Position numbers and translations under genes: made by a program
Notes under the pieces: model-generated
What the model was told of the DNA's origin: nothing
Databases searched by the model: none
Seen by the model: only the letters and a program-made list of their open reading frames with translations
Assembly: GCA_036010905.1 (NCBI GenBank)
Contig: DASCMH010000016.1
Coordinates: 31,844 to 95,843, forward strand
DNA: 64,000 bases
Source of the DNA: SMWD01 sp002729875
GTDB lineage: Bacteria; Pseudomonadota; Gammaproteobacteria; Steroidobacterales; GCA-2729495
Reading direction: 5' to 3'
Shown here: positions 18,592 through 27,085 of the stretch, piece by piece
Position numbering within the stretch: position 1 is the first letter of the stretch
Layout of the letters: every line of letters begins with the position of its first letter

Positions 18592-19896
18592 TTACCGTGC
18601 TTCGGTATGCGGTCTCTCGTATCCAACCCGGCGGCGAACCCATATTGCGGCCAGGCACACGGCAAAATTAAGCACACCGACGACAACGAACGGCGCCCCC
18701 GGCATCCACGCATCAAATACAACACCGCCAATGAAAACAATGCACAATATGCCAATCGACCCGCAGAAATTGAACAATCCGAGGATCGATCCGCGAATGT
18801 CCACCGGAGCGCTCTGACCAATCAATGCTGCTCCGGACATGATTGCGCTGAACTCACCTACACCCAACAGGATGGCGGCCGGAATAAACGCCGCAACGAT
18901 CGGACTGGGAGAAAAACCGACCCAAAAGTAAGCAATCGAGGCGATGAGCAGTGCCAGGCATACGGCTGACAATCGATCCCAGCGATCCAGCACAAACCCC
19001 CAGACAGGCGCCCAGAATAAACTTGACCCCTGGATAATGATAATAAAGGTGGCAGCTTTCCGGATCGCTTCTTCCAGCGCCAGCCCCTGCATTTGTCCTG
19101 CCTGGTTAGCCCACAATGCGAAAAACGTTGAAATAACGACCAGATCGCCACGCGCCACAAAGGCCGTCAGGCAAGCTACCATGATACGGGGATTCTGTCG
19201 CGCTGCTTGCAGGGCTTCATGAATTAATTCAGCCAGCGGTTGCTGCTGCTGTTCCCCCGGTTTCCCCGCCTGCAAACCCCGAGCCACAATGGCTGCTGTC
19301 ACAATGCAAAGACCGGTTACAACCCAGAACGTCATGCGCCCCGCTGTCAGCGTACTGTAGCCCCTGCCCGCAAACAGTGCCGGGAGTTGCGACAGTATTA
19401 TCACCAGTGTCATCGCCCCCAGGCCATTGGCGATCCCGGAAGCCGCAACCAGCAGACCGCGCGATCGTTCCTGAGGGTAATCGGCCAGCACAGTGGCCAT
19501 CATGGCAGTGATCGCCGCGGCACCGACGGCAAAAAACATCCGCCCCATGATCAGTTGGGTCAGGTTCTGTGCAAGCGGAAAAATTGCCAACGCTGCACCA
19601 ATCCATAGAAAGCCAACAACATAGATAGGCCGTCGCCCGATCTTGTCGGCCAACGCGCCCATCGGTGCAACCAACATCAGCATGATCAGTTCATAGGAGA
19701 ATGACAGCATGCCGGTCGCGCCGCCTTGCTGGTGCCGGGGGATATTAAGATTCTCGGCAAGTACATACGGCTGCATGAAACTCATAAAGCTCACGATGCC
19801 GATGGTGAAAAACGAAGCATAAAGATAAGTCAGGGCATTACGCCGTGTAATACCGGTGGTCAGCCAGATGGGTCCGAGTCGTTGCGAAGATTGCAT
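18592..19896 (-). CDS. MFS transporter
   Basis: 434 residues with about 12 transmembrane helices. The MFS signature between helices 2 and 3 is GALADKIGRRPIYV, and the loop between halves is charged and Gln-rich (GEQQQQPLAEL). It is a clear paralogue of the transporter at 48979-50304, sharing TIGIVSFMSFMQPYVL-like helix 1 and ARGDLVV in the second half. It sits at the downstream end of a minus-strand series with a membrane protein, LLM and Rieske genes, so it may move the substrate or product of that pathway. Direction of transport unknown. Confidence 0.9.
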   Translation of the reverse strand: MQSSQRLGPIWLTTGITRRNALTYLYASFFTIGIVSFMSFMQPYVLAENLNIPRHQQGGATGMLSFSYELIMLMLVAPMGALADKIGRRPIYVVGFLWIGAALAIFPLAQNLTQLIMGRMFFAVGAAAITAMMATVLADYPQERSRGLLVAASGIANGLGAMTLVIILSQLPALFAGRGYSTLTAGRMTFWVVTGLCIVTAAIVARGLQAGKPGEQQQQPLAELIHEALQAARQNPRIMVACLTAFVARGDLVVISTFFALWANQAGQMQGLALEEAIRKAATFIIIIQGSSLFWAPVWGFVLDRWDRLSAVCLALLIASIAYFWVGFSPSPIVAAFIPAAILLGVGEFSAIMSGAALIGQSAPVDIRGSILGLFNFCGSIGILCIVFIGGVVFDAWMPGAPFVVVGVLNFAVCLAAIWVRRRVGYERPHTEAR

Positions 19897-20023
19897 ATAC
19901 TTATACTTGTGTAGATGGAGCCTGTGTAACCACGGCGCAGGATAGGAACAGTGAGCACAATGCCACTGCCAGTAAAAGGCACTTTCCCGCCTGATTAATA
20001 AGGCTCACTGCCCCCGATTCAAA

Positions 20024-20599
20024 TCAGCCGGCAATCAGCGAGATCTTGGCCATCATGGCAATCATGATGTAGAACGTCAGCACCGTGGCTACCATGGCGC
20101 GTATGCCGCCATTGATCATTCCGTGCATGGGCTTGTCGGCATTCCGATTCCTTGCATAGCGGATCACATCCGGCACAACGCTGATACCGGCCATGATCCA
20201 GAAGGCCAGGTAAGAATCCCAGGCCCACGGTGCGTTTCCCAGCCCGCCAAATCTCTCCACAACCATCAGTCCCGCCAGGGGCGTGATGACCGCCATCGGA
20301 CCGGTGACCGACAAACACAGAATGCGCATGTGGCTCCGCGCCCAGATGCCAAACTCCAGGGGCTGGGTACTGCGAATACGCAGGGACCAGATATTGCTGA
20401 AGAACGTGTGGCCAACAAAAGCGAAAGCGGCGAATTCATGGATGACCAGTGTCGGTGTATAGGGGAATATCAGCGGAATCCGCAATCCGAACAACGGCAG
20501 AGCCGCAACCGCCATGATCAGCACATAGACGACAAACCAGATGACTTTCTGCGGATTGTCATCGGTCTCAGTAGTAGTAGTAATAGTAGTGCTGCTCAT
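20024..20599 (-). CDS. four-helix integral membrane protein
   Basis: 191 residues with a Thr-rich N-terminus and about four transmembrane helices. HEFAAFAFVGHTFFSNIW (residues about 53-70) carries two in-helix histidines one helical stretch apart, and a third sits at SHMRIL, a pattern seen in small heme-b or DUF2269-like membrane proteins. Lies between the LLM gene and MFS gene on one strand with a 59-bp gap to the LLM stop. Function unknown; it might be a membrane electron carrier for the Rieske/LLM enzymes, but that is speculation. Confidence 0.6.
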   Translation of the reverse strand: MSSTTITTTTETDDNPQKVIWFVVYVLIMAVAALPLFGLRIPLIFPYTPTLVIHEFAAFAFVGHTFFSNIWSLRIRSTQPLEFGIWARSHMRILCLSVTGPMAVITPLAGLMVVERFGGLGNAPWAWDSYLAFWIMAGISVVPDVIRYARNRNADKPMHGMINGGIRAMVATVLTFYIMIAMMAKISLIAG

Positions 20600-20658
20600 T
20601 GTGTGACCCTTGTCAATTTAGTGTAGTAAACATATATAGAAATAACAGCGTCAGCAAT

Positions 20659-21675
20659 TCAACGAGACCGCAACACCGGCAATATACGTTCGCCAATTAC
20701 GCTTATTGCCGCGGCCTGATCTTCATGAAGTTTGAACGCAACTTCATCCAGACCCATCTTGCAATATCTCAGTAGGGTGTCGATATGGCGGTCGATATCG
20801 TCATAATCTCCGGACATTGATAAATTGTCGACAAGCTTATCGACTATTTCATCGGGTACGCCTTCTATGACATCGGTTTTCTGTTTATATGCGGTGAATA
20901 TGTTTCCCCGGTTCTGGTCAACAATCCGGCATTCATCTTCATCGAGGAAGGTTTCCAGGAACCAGATATCCAGCATGCCGCGCAGCGCAAGGTAGCGTTT
21001 CGCTTCGCCGGACGACAATGCCTTGTCTTCTTTGACATGCCAGGCTACCAGGCAACTGACCTGAAGATCATCGCGACGCCTTCCATGTGACTCGAGGTTC
21101 TCTTCTATGAGCCGCAAACTCGACCCCAGGCGCTGCTCGGTGGTATCGCCTAACATGAGCCCGTCCGCTATCCCGGTTGCCATATGCGTCATCTGCTTTT
21201 TATTGGCGCCTATATATATGAACGGTGGCTCATCAGTTGCCCAACTCGGCCGATAACCTCTTACCTGGTAGATATCCCCCTCGTAGTTCAGTGCTTCGTC
21301 AGGGTTAACCTGTTTCAGGATTTCGACACATTCACGGGTGCGGCCGACCATCCGCGAAAAATCCATACCCATCGTGGCGTTCACCCCGGTGGGTCCACCG
21401 GTCAGGATATTGGCCCGGCCGCCGCATAGTTCATTCAGGCTGGCCAGCGCTTTGGCAATTTTGTATGGGTGCAGTTCGTAGGGAGTAACAACCAGCGGAC
21501 CGAGCCGAATCTTGCTCGACGCGAGCGCCAGAGGACATAAATTGATGAAGGGATCACGCGACGAAGGATAATTTGAGGTCCAGACGGCGTCAAAGCCATA
21601 GCTTTCCGCCAATAACCCCAGTTCACGAACTTCGTGAGATGATGAGTCAGGATCCAGGATCACATGAAAATTCAT
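20659..21675 (-). CDS. LLM class flavin-dependent oxidoreductase (paralogue)
   Basis: 338 residues, luciferase-like fold, start at 21675 (MNFHVILDPD) with AGAGG upstream; the frame is open for another 79 codons but that stretch overlaps the end of the Rieske gene region and is low-complexity. It shares the SNY, GPLVVTPYELHPYKIA and NELCGGRANILTGG segments with the enzyme at 1486-2517. It directly follows the Rieske oxygenase gene (77 bp), so the window holds two Rieske/LLM pairs in opposite gene orders. Likely a flavin-dependent monooxygenase or reductase in the same degradation route. Confidence 0.87.
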   Translation of the reverse strand: MNFHVILDPDSSSHEVRELGLLAESYGFDAVWTSNYPSSRDPFINLCPLALASSKIRLGPLVVTPYELHPYKIAKALASLNELCGGRANILTGGPTGVNATMGMDFSRMVGRTRECVEILKQVNPDEALNYEGDIYQVRGYRPSWATDEPPFIYIGANKKQMTHMATGIADGLMLGDTTEQRLGSSLRLIEENLESHGRRRDDLQVSCLVAWHVKEDKALSSGEAKRYLALRGMLDIWFLETFLDEDECRIVDQNRGNIFTAYKQKTDVIEGVPDEIVDKLVDNLSMSGDYDDIDRHIDTLLRYCKMGLDEVAFKLHEDQAAAISVIGERILPVLRSR

Positions 21676-21752
21676 TCTGTTATTACCTCTTGGTTTTAGT
21701 ATAAATCTGCAAGAATTGCTGTCGGCAGGTAACCCTGAAAATAAAACGCAGC

Positions 21753-22904
21753 TCAGCCGGTGGCACTGTCGTTGCCGACCAGCGGCACCGCTTCCAGCGC
21801 CCAGTTTTTCTCCGTGCGCCGCGCCGGTGACGGAATGGCGAACACGGCATCCCCCTCCTGCTGCGCCCGGCGCACTTTGCGGGTATCTATACGCCAGCCC
21901 AGTTCGGTCCACTTTTGCAGCCAGCGGCGGTAACCAACGATGACGGAATCGGCGGCAACGATTACCTCACGGATCGCCGCCGGCGGTGTTTTGGTCGGCT
22001 GCAGTGCCTCGACAATCTCGATGTCCTGACCGGCGATGACCCTGCAGCGATCCTCAACCTGCTTGTCTGCAGCCGATTCCAGCACACAGTTGCGCATATT
22101 GACGAGGAAAACGCGGATATTCCGGTCATCGATCGGGCACTCGTACATGTACTGGTGCATCCAGTTATGCGTTGCCATGTGAATCTTGGTCAGCATTGCG
22201 GCCGGCCCGTAATGCCAGGTACCCGCCCGGACCTCTCCCTGGAAATTACCATCCTTGTCGGTACGCATCTTGCCGCGGGTCGGAGATTCCCTTGCCACGC
22301 GTTCATGACTCCGAAATGTCTGCATGAACCCGCAACCCCAGTCCTGCTGCTCGAGTTCTATGTCCGGCACGGCAAAATCTTCGCGCTTGCCATGGAAACC
22401 ATGTGACGGATGCACAAACTCATTGTGTGCCGGATCCATGCCATTCTCGATGGATCGTTCGTAACTGCATGCCACGTCAAAAATGATGAGGTTGGCCCGC
22501 CAACCCTCTGTACCGTATTCCGGACACTCCATCAACGGCGGCCGCTCCGCCTCGGGCAGATCACCGAGGAAGGCGAAAATGATTCCGTACTTTTCCGCTA
22601 CCGGGTAGGCATCAACCTTGGCACGCGCCGGTACTTTGGCGTTCGCACCCATGGATGGTATCTGCACGCACTGCCCGCTGCCATCGAACTGCCAGCCGTG
22701 ATAAGGGCAGGCGACGTTACCATCGCGTATCCTGCCCTTGCCGAGCGCACCGCCCCGATGTACGCAGGTATCGCTCAGGCAGCGCGCCTGCCCGTTGGCG
22801 TCGCGAAACAGGACGAACCGCTGGCCAAGTATCTGTACCCGGGCCGGCTGGTCAGCACTGAGATCCTTACTGGCAATGGCCGGATACCAGAAATTGATAT
22901 ACAT
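21753..22904 (-). CDS. Rieske non-heme iron oxygenase (paralogue)
   Basis: 383 residues. Rieske ligands Cys47, His49, Cys66 and His69; mononuclear-iron His160 and His165 in DPAHNEFVH. Clearly homologous to the protein at 168-1307 along its whole length, with the same MYINFWY start. Divergent from a MarR regulator, with 82 bp between the starts, so the regulator likely controls this operon (Rieske, LLM, membrane protein, MFS). No dedicated reductase is encoded. Confidence 0.92.
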   Translation of the reverse strand: MYINFWYPAIASKDLSADQPARVQILGQRFVLFRDANGQARCLSDTCVHRGGALGKGRIRDGNVACPYHGWQFDGSGQCVQIPSMGANAKVPARAKVDAYPVAEKYGIIFAFLGDLPEAERPPLMECPEYGTEGWRANLIIFDVACSYERSIENGMDPAHNEFVHPSHGFHGKREDFAVPDIELEQQDWGCGFMQTFRSHERVARESPTRGKMRTDKDGNFQGEVRAGTWHYGPAAMLTKIHMATHNWMHQYMYECPIDDRNIRVFLVNMRNCVLESAADKQVEDRCRVIAGQDIEIVEALQPTKTPPAAIREVIVAADSVIVGYRRWLQKWTELGWRIDTRKVRRAQQEGDAVFAIPSPARRTEKNWALEAVPLVGNDSATG

Positions 22905-22941
22905 GTTGTTACTGCTCCGCTCAAGGCGATGATGATCATGC

Positions 22942-22947
22942 TATAAT
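22942..22947 (+). promoter_or_regulatory. candidate -10 box for marR gene
   Basis: Perfect TATAAT 45 bp before the MarR start and 38 bp from the divergent Rieske start. No matching -35 hexamer at 16-18 bp, so an activator or extended element would be needed. A start near 22954 would leave a very short leader, and the gene lacks a ribosome binding site. Confidence 0.4.
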
Positions 22948-22950
22948 TGT

Positions 22951-22990
22951 CCGTATCCTGTCAAATATGACCGTATCCTGTCAAATATGA
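22951..22990 (+). repeat. perfect 20-bp tandem duplication across the marR start
   Basis: CCGTATCCTGTCAAATATGA occurs twice back to back (22951-22970, 22971-22990). Each copy carries an ATG; only the second leads into the MarR frame, the first runs to a stop after eight codons. The duplication may create two regulator binding sites or move the start codon relative to the promoter. Confidence 0.9.
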
Positions 22991-23445
22991 ATTTATCCCG
23001 TAAGACCACAGATACTGCCACCGACGCCATGGTCGAATTGATTGGTGAGAGCTTTCGGCTTCACAGCCGCCTGCAAACCACTGCCGACCAGATGGCTCGG
23101 GAGGTTGGCCTGACCGGCACCCGCTGGCAAGTCCTTAACGCAGTCGCTCAGGCAACGCGACCGGCAACAATTTCCGATATCGCACGCTGGATGGGTTTGG
23201 CTCGTCAAAGCGTGCAGCAGGTCGCCAATTCACTGGCCGAAGATAGCCTGATCGATTACCAGCCCAACCCGAAACACCAGCGGGCATCTCTGGTCGTCGT
23301 GACCAGGAAAGCGGCGAAACTCCTTGAGCAACTGGATGAACAGCGGTATACCTGGGCAAACACGGTCGCTACTACGCTGCCCGCTGACGATATCAGGGTA
23401 GCAAGCGAGACCTTGCGCGCGGTACGCAAAGAACTATCAGACTGA
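22987..23445 (+). CDS. MarR family transcriptional regulator
   Basis: 152 residues with a winged-helix domain: LTGTRWQVLNAVAQATRPATISDIARWMGLARQSVQQVANSL is the helix-turn-helix region (about residues 38-80) and NPKHQRASLVVVTRKA the wing. It probably binds the 80-bp intergenic region shared with the Rieske operon and responds to a small aromatic ligand. The start codon lies within the second copy of a 20-bp tandem repeat and has no Shine-Dalgarno sequence, which suggests leaderless or weak translation. Confidence 0.88.
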   Translation: MNLSRKTTDTATDAMVELIGESFRLHSRLQTTADQMAREVGLTGTRWQVLNAVAQATRPATISDIARWMGLARQSVQQVANSLAEDSLIDYQPNPKHQRASLVVVTRKAAKLLEQLDEQRYTWANTVATTLPADDIRVASETLRAVRKELSD

Positions 23446-23546
23446 ACAAAACCAGTGGTTGCTATACACGACTGATAAGTAAAATCCGGTAAAATCCGCT
23501 TTGATTCCGCTTATCTAAACAAGCATAAACATAGCCGGAGAATGAC

Positions 23547-24461
23547 ATGAATGAAGACAAAAAAAACAGGAAAACTGTTCTGGTGGTCGGCGCAACAGGC
23601 TACATCGGTAATGCTGTCGTTACGGAATCGGTACAGCAAGGTTACGATGTCATCGCGGTAACAAGATCCTTGAAATCCGACTGCCAGTTTTCTGGCGCAG
23701 AAGTTGTGCTGGCTGATGTAACTGATCCCGCTTCCATGGCAAAAGTGTTCCATAGAAAGATCGATATCGTCATATCATGCCTGGCCTGCCGATCAGGCCT
23801 GGCCAAGGACTTTGATGATATTGATTACAAGGCTACGCTTAATATCCTCAATGCCGCCAAAGAAAACGGAACAAATCAATTTATTCTCTTATCTGCAATC
23901 TGTGTGAGAAAGCCAGACCTGCCACTCCAGCTTGCCAAGCTGAAAATGGAAGACGAGTTAATGCGTGCCGGGATTGATTACACTATCGTAAGGCCGACAG
24001 CGTACTTTTGGGTTTTCGAAGCCCAAACCAGGATGATTGAGAACGGTAAACCGGGTTTTCTGATAGGCACAGGTGATCAGGCCAGCCACAACCCAATTGC
24101 CAAACAGGATTTGGCCGAATATATGGTCGGTAGTATCGACAATAGTGAGCGTATAAACCGGCTCTTTATTATTGGCGGACCGGAGACTGCCGAGAATATC
24201 GTAACCTATAAAGATTCTCTGTTGATAGTCTTCGAATCAATCAGCAAAGAACCGAAGCTGATCAGCATCCCATGCTGGCTGTTCCGTGCTTTTATCCAGT
24301 TAACAAGATTTATTGGGCTTTTCTCGAGGAAGATCGGCGTTTTTTCTGAGTTCCTGAAAATCACCTATTACTATACGAATAACGATATGCGAGCCCCGGG
24401 TTATGGTTCTATAACAATCAGGCAACACCTGATGGATACAGTGAGAAAAGCACAAACATAG
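23547..24461 (+). CDS. BciA/DVR-like NAD(P)-dependent reductase
   Basis: 304 residues, atypical SDR. NAD(P)-binding GATGYIG at 15-21, then SCLACRSG near 78-84, LLSAICVRKPDLPLQLAK (114-131) and VRPTAYF (148-154). These stretches match the divinyl chlorophyllide 8-vinyl reductase family (BciA, plant DVR), which reads LLSAICVQKPLLEFQxAK and VRPTAFF. In phototrophs it reduces the 8-vinyl group with NADPH. The C-terminal 60 residues are more hydrophobic and basic than in typical BciA. No bch or puf genes are visible, so the substrate here may be another tetrapyrrole or unrelated. Confidence 0.72.
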   Translation: MNEDKKNRKTVLVVGATGYIGNAVVTESVQQGYDVIAVTRSLKSDCQFSGAEVVLADVTDPASMAKVFHRKIDIVISCLACRSGLAKDFDDIDYKATLNILNAAKENGTNQFILLSAICVRKPDLPLQLAKLKMEDELMRAGIDYTIVRPTAYFWVFEAQTRMIENGKPGFLIGTGDQASHNPIAKQDLAEYMVGSIDNSERINRLFIIGGPETAENIVTYKDSLLIVFESISKEPKLISIPCWLFRAFIQLTRFIGLFSRKIGVFSEFLKITYYYTNNDMRAPGYGSITIRQHLMDTVRKAQT

Positions 24462-24531
24462 AAACTTTAAATGACACTATCTTTCCGCGCGTACCTGGCG
24501 CGTTCGGCAACACCTTAAGAGATCCGCAGAA

Positions 24532-25824
24532 ATGACAGCAAAATATTCAATAACACGAATTTCGTTGTTGTTCACGCTAATGTCCCTCTGTGCCGGCTTT
24601 GACGGCGTCAAAGCAGCGGAAGTTTGTGCAGTGGGCCAGACACAGCTTTGCGGTTGTCCGGACAGCTCAACCGGTATCCAGAACTGTGCGGAAGACGGCA
24701 CTGATTGGCAGGCATGCAGCTGCCTCTGGTATGACGCATGGTACGACGGGGAAACCAATCTCTCCTGGCAAAATCCGCAAAAGGACGCCTATTCTGAGGA
24801 CAACCAAGGCGTCACCTCATTCGACGCGATCAGGTATTGCGCAGAACTGGTTACCCGAGGCCACGATGACTGGCGGGCACCTACTATCGACGAGTTGCGC
24901 ACGATTATCCGCGGCGCGCCCAGGTCCCGGGCCGGCGGCGCCTGCAAAGTCACTGCCGGCTCCAAGCTCGGCGGTGCATCGATGGTCGATATCATGGCCT
25001 GCGGCGGACAACTCAAACCTTTCCAATGCAAGGGCTCCGGCAACTGTTGCTGGAATGAAGCACTCACCGGAACGTGTAATACGGTGGACCCGGCCAGTAC
25101 GACCCATTACCTGGAGTACTGGAGTTCGACCCCTGCCGTGGATGATCCGGATAACTGGATCGGGTTTGTATTCTTCGACACGGGAACGGTGGGTTTCAAT
25201 CACTCGCTTTCCTTCGGTGAAGTACGCTGCGTGCGGGATGGCCCGGTTATAGAAACGGCTCAGATGGAAACCGACGGCAACGCCTGTGTGAGCGGAGAAA
25301 CCCGACGCTGCACATGTGCCAACGACAAGCCCGGTGCACAGGCCTGCGGCACCGATGGCAGCGGCTTCACCGCGTGCCAGTGCACGGGCTTTACGCCGAG
25401 CCCCGGCCCGGTTGATGTTTGCGCCGGTGGCGACACGGTGAAAGTGACCGTTAATGTACCGGAAAAATTAGAGAAGCAACCCTACATGCTGGCAACGTTT
25501 CTCTATAAAGAGGGTGAAGTGGATATGCGCCCCCCGGATGTGGGAATCGATGAGAATGAAATCCGCTACCCTGCAATCGATGTGGACAAACCGATGACGA
25601 TCACTCTCCCCGGATGCTCTTATTACCGGGATCGGCGCATGACCGGAGATTATTTCCTCAGCGTTTACCTGAAAATGGATGAAGGCAAGTTCCCGGGTCC
25701 ACCGGGACTGAATGATATGAGCTGGAGCGGCGCCGGCAGCAATCCGATTACACTCACCGGGGACGGCAGCAAACACTATGAGTTCGATGTAACGGTTGCG
25801 CCAATATTCAAGCGCAAGAAGTAG
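24532..25824 (+). CDS. secreted Cys-rich DUF1566 protein
   Basis: 430 residues with a signal peptide (cleavage near KAA-EVCA, residue 29). A Cys motif of the form C-x3-G-x3-C-x-C...C-x-DG-x3-C-x-C occurs at residues about 32-63 and again at about 251-285, flanking a DUF1566 domain (residues 65-240: DWRAPTIDELRTII, YWSST, GEVRCVRDG). Such Cys repeats are seen in surface proteins and would form disulfides in the periplasm or outside. The C-terminal 130 residues form a beta-rich domain without recognised family. Function unknown; likely cell-surface. Confidence 0.7.
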   Translation: MTAKYSITRISLLFTLMSLCAGFDGVKAAEVCAVGQTQLCGCPDSSTGIQNCAEDGTDWQACSCLWYDAWYDGETNLSWQNPQKDAYSEDNQGVTSFDAIRYCAELVTRGHDDWRAPTIDELRTIIRGAPRSRAGGACKVTAGSKLGGASMVDIMACGGQLKPFQCKGSGNCCWNEALTGTCNTVDPASTTHYLEYWSSTPAVDDPDNWIGFVFFDTGTVGFNHSLSFGEVRCVRDGPVIETAQMETDGNACVSGETRRCTCANDKPGAQACGTDGSGFTACQCTGFTPSPGPVDVCAGGDTVKVTVNVPEKLEKQPYMLATFLYKEGEVDMRPPDVGIDENEIRYPAIDVDKPMTITLPGCSYYRDRRMTGDYFLSVYLKMDEGKFPGPPGLNDMSWSGAGSNPITLTGDGSKHYEFDVTVAPIFKRKK

Positions 25825-25900
25825 TAGTCGCCGACATGGCCGGGAAACAGGAATGTCAGCTTCCCTGCCGGGCGCCACACCCGGACCCAGGTAAAGAAAA

Positions 25901-26974
25901 ATGACTGCAGACATGAACCGTCAATGGCGAGTAGCCCGCTACCCGAAACCGGAGGAACTGATCGGCAAAGCGCATTTCGAATGGACGTCGGAGCCCATTG
26001 CGAAGCCTGCAGACGGGCAATTCCTGGTGCGCACGATCTGCCTGGCTCCGGTGCCGGCGCAACGCGGCTACCTCGAAAAGAGTCACCACTCGTTCCTTGA
26101 GAACCTCGCGATCGGCGAGGTCATGCGCGGACGCGGCGTCGGGCAAATCATCGCCTCCAGGCATCCGGATTACCCGGAAGGCTCGATCTTCGTTGGCTCA
26201 CTGGGCTGGCAGGACTATTCACTCCAGCATCCGCGCGGTGCGGAATTCGTCTTCAGCACGAAAAAGATCAAAAACCCCCTCAGGCCGCTGTCCATGGAAC
26301 TGGGCATTCTCGGCCAGGCTGGCGCCACCGCCTACTTCGGGCTGCTCGAGACCGGCCAGATGAAGGCCGGCGACAACGTGCTCATATCGGGCGCCGCCGG
26401 CGGCGTCGGTTCGGCGGCCGGTCAGATCGCGCGCATCAAGGGCGCAAAACAGGTCGTCGGCATCACCGGCGCGGATGAAAAATGCCGCTGGCTAGGCGAC
26501 GAACTCGGCTATGATGCGACGATCAATTACAAGACCGAAAATGTCGGCGAGCGCATCGCCGAACTGTTTCCGGACGGTATCGACGTATTTTTCGACAACG
26601 TCGGCGGCGACATCCTGAACGCTGCACTCGGCAACCTGGCCATGCATGCCCGCATCGCCATTTGCGGTTTCATTGCCACAGACTACTCGCCCGGCCCCCA
26701 CCATGGCCCGATCAACTACCAATGCATGGTCTACAAACGCGCGCGCATGGAAGGCTTTGTGGTCTTCGATTACTGGGACCGTTATGCAGAAGCCGAACAG
26801 GATCTGTTGAACTGGCATAACGAGGGTCTGCTCAAGAATACCGAAGACGAAGACGAGGGTCTCGAGAATATGCCTGCGGCACTGGCCAGCCTGTTCACCG
26901 GCGGCAACATCGGCGTCAAGATCCTGCGGGTCAGCCCCGACCCCGACGTGCTGCCGCAGGAGAAGTTCAAATAA
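25901..26974 (+). CDS. zinc-independent NADP-dependent oxidoreductase (MDR; CurA/LTB4DH-like)
   Basis: 357 residues. Medium-chain reductase with the NADP-binding motif GAAGGVGSAAGQIA (about 166-179) and no zinc-ligand cysteines. The opening (YPKPEELIGKAHFEW) and FDNVGGDILNAAL match the leukotriene B4 12-hydroxydehydrogenase/CurA family, which reduces the C=C of enones with NADPH. Cytoplasmic. It stands between two surface DUF1566 genes and has no clear operon partner. Translation could start at 25901 or at the Met four codons later. Confidence 0.88.
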   Translation: MTADMNRQWRVARYPKPEELIGKAHFEWTSEPIAKPADGQFLVRTICLAPVPAQRGYLEKSHHSFLENLAIGEVMRGRGVGQIIASRHPDYPEGSIFVGSLGWQDYSLQHPRGAEFVFSTKKIKNPLRPLSMELGILGQAGATAYFGLLETGQMKAGDNVLISGAAGGVGSAAGQIARIKGAKQVVGITGADEKCRWLGDELGYDATINYKTENVGERIAELFPDGIDVFFDNVGGDILNAALGNLAMHARIAICGFIATDYSPGPHHGPINYQCMVYKRARMEGFVVFDYWDRYAEAEQDLLNWHNEGLLKNTEDEDEGLENMPAALASLFTGGNIGVKILRVSPDPDVLPQEKFK

Positions 26975-27085
26975 ACTGTACAGGCTTCTGGTTGGCTTCC
27001 ACTGACGGCCACAGGAAGTCATTCACTTGCTCCAGGGCGCGCAAAAAGCAACCCGCCGCCGTGGGGCGTGCGAGCCAAGTGCAAC

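Noticed and set aside
18478..18969. 163-codon plus-strand frame opposite the MFS gene
   Set aside because: Antisense to a well-supported transporter and without family features.
21676..21912. Upstream in-frame extension of the second LLM gene
   Set aside because: Low-complexity Gly/Ala/Arg-rich translation overlapping the Rieske gene; the paralogue starts at the internal Met.
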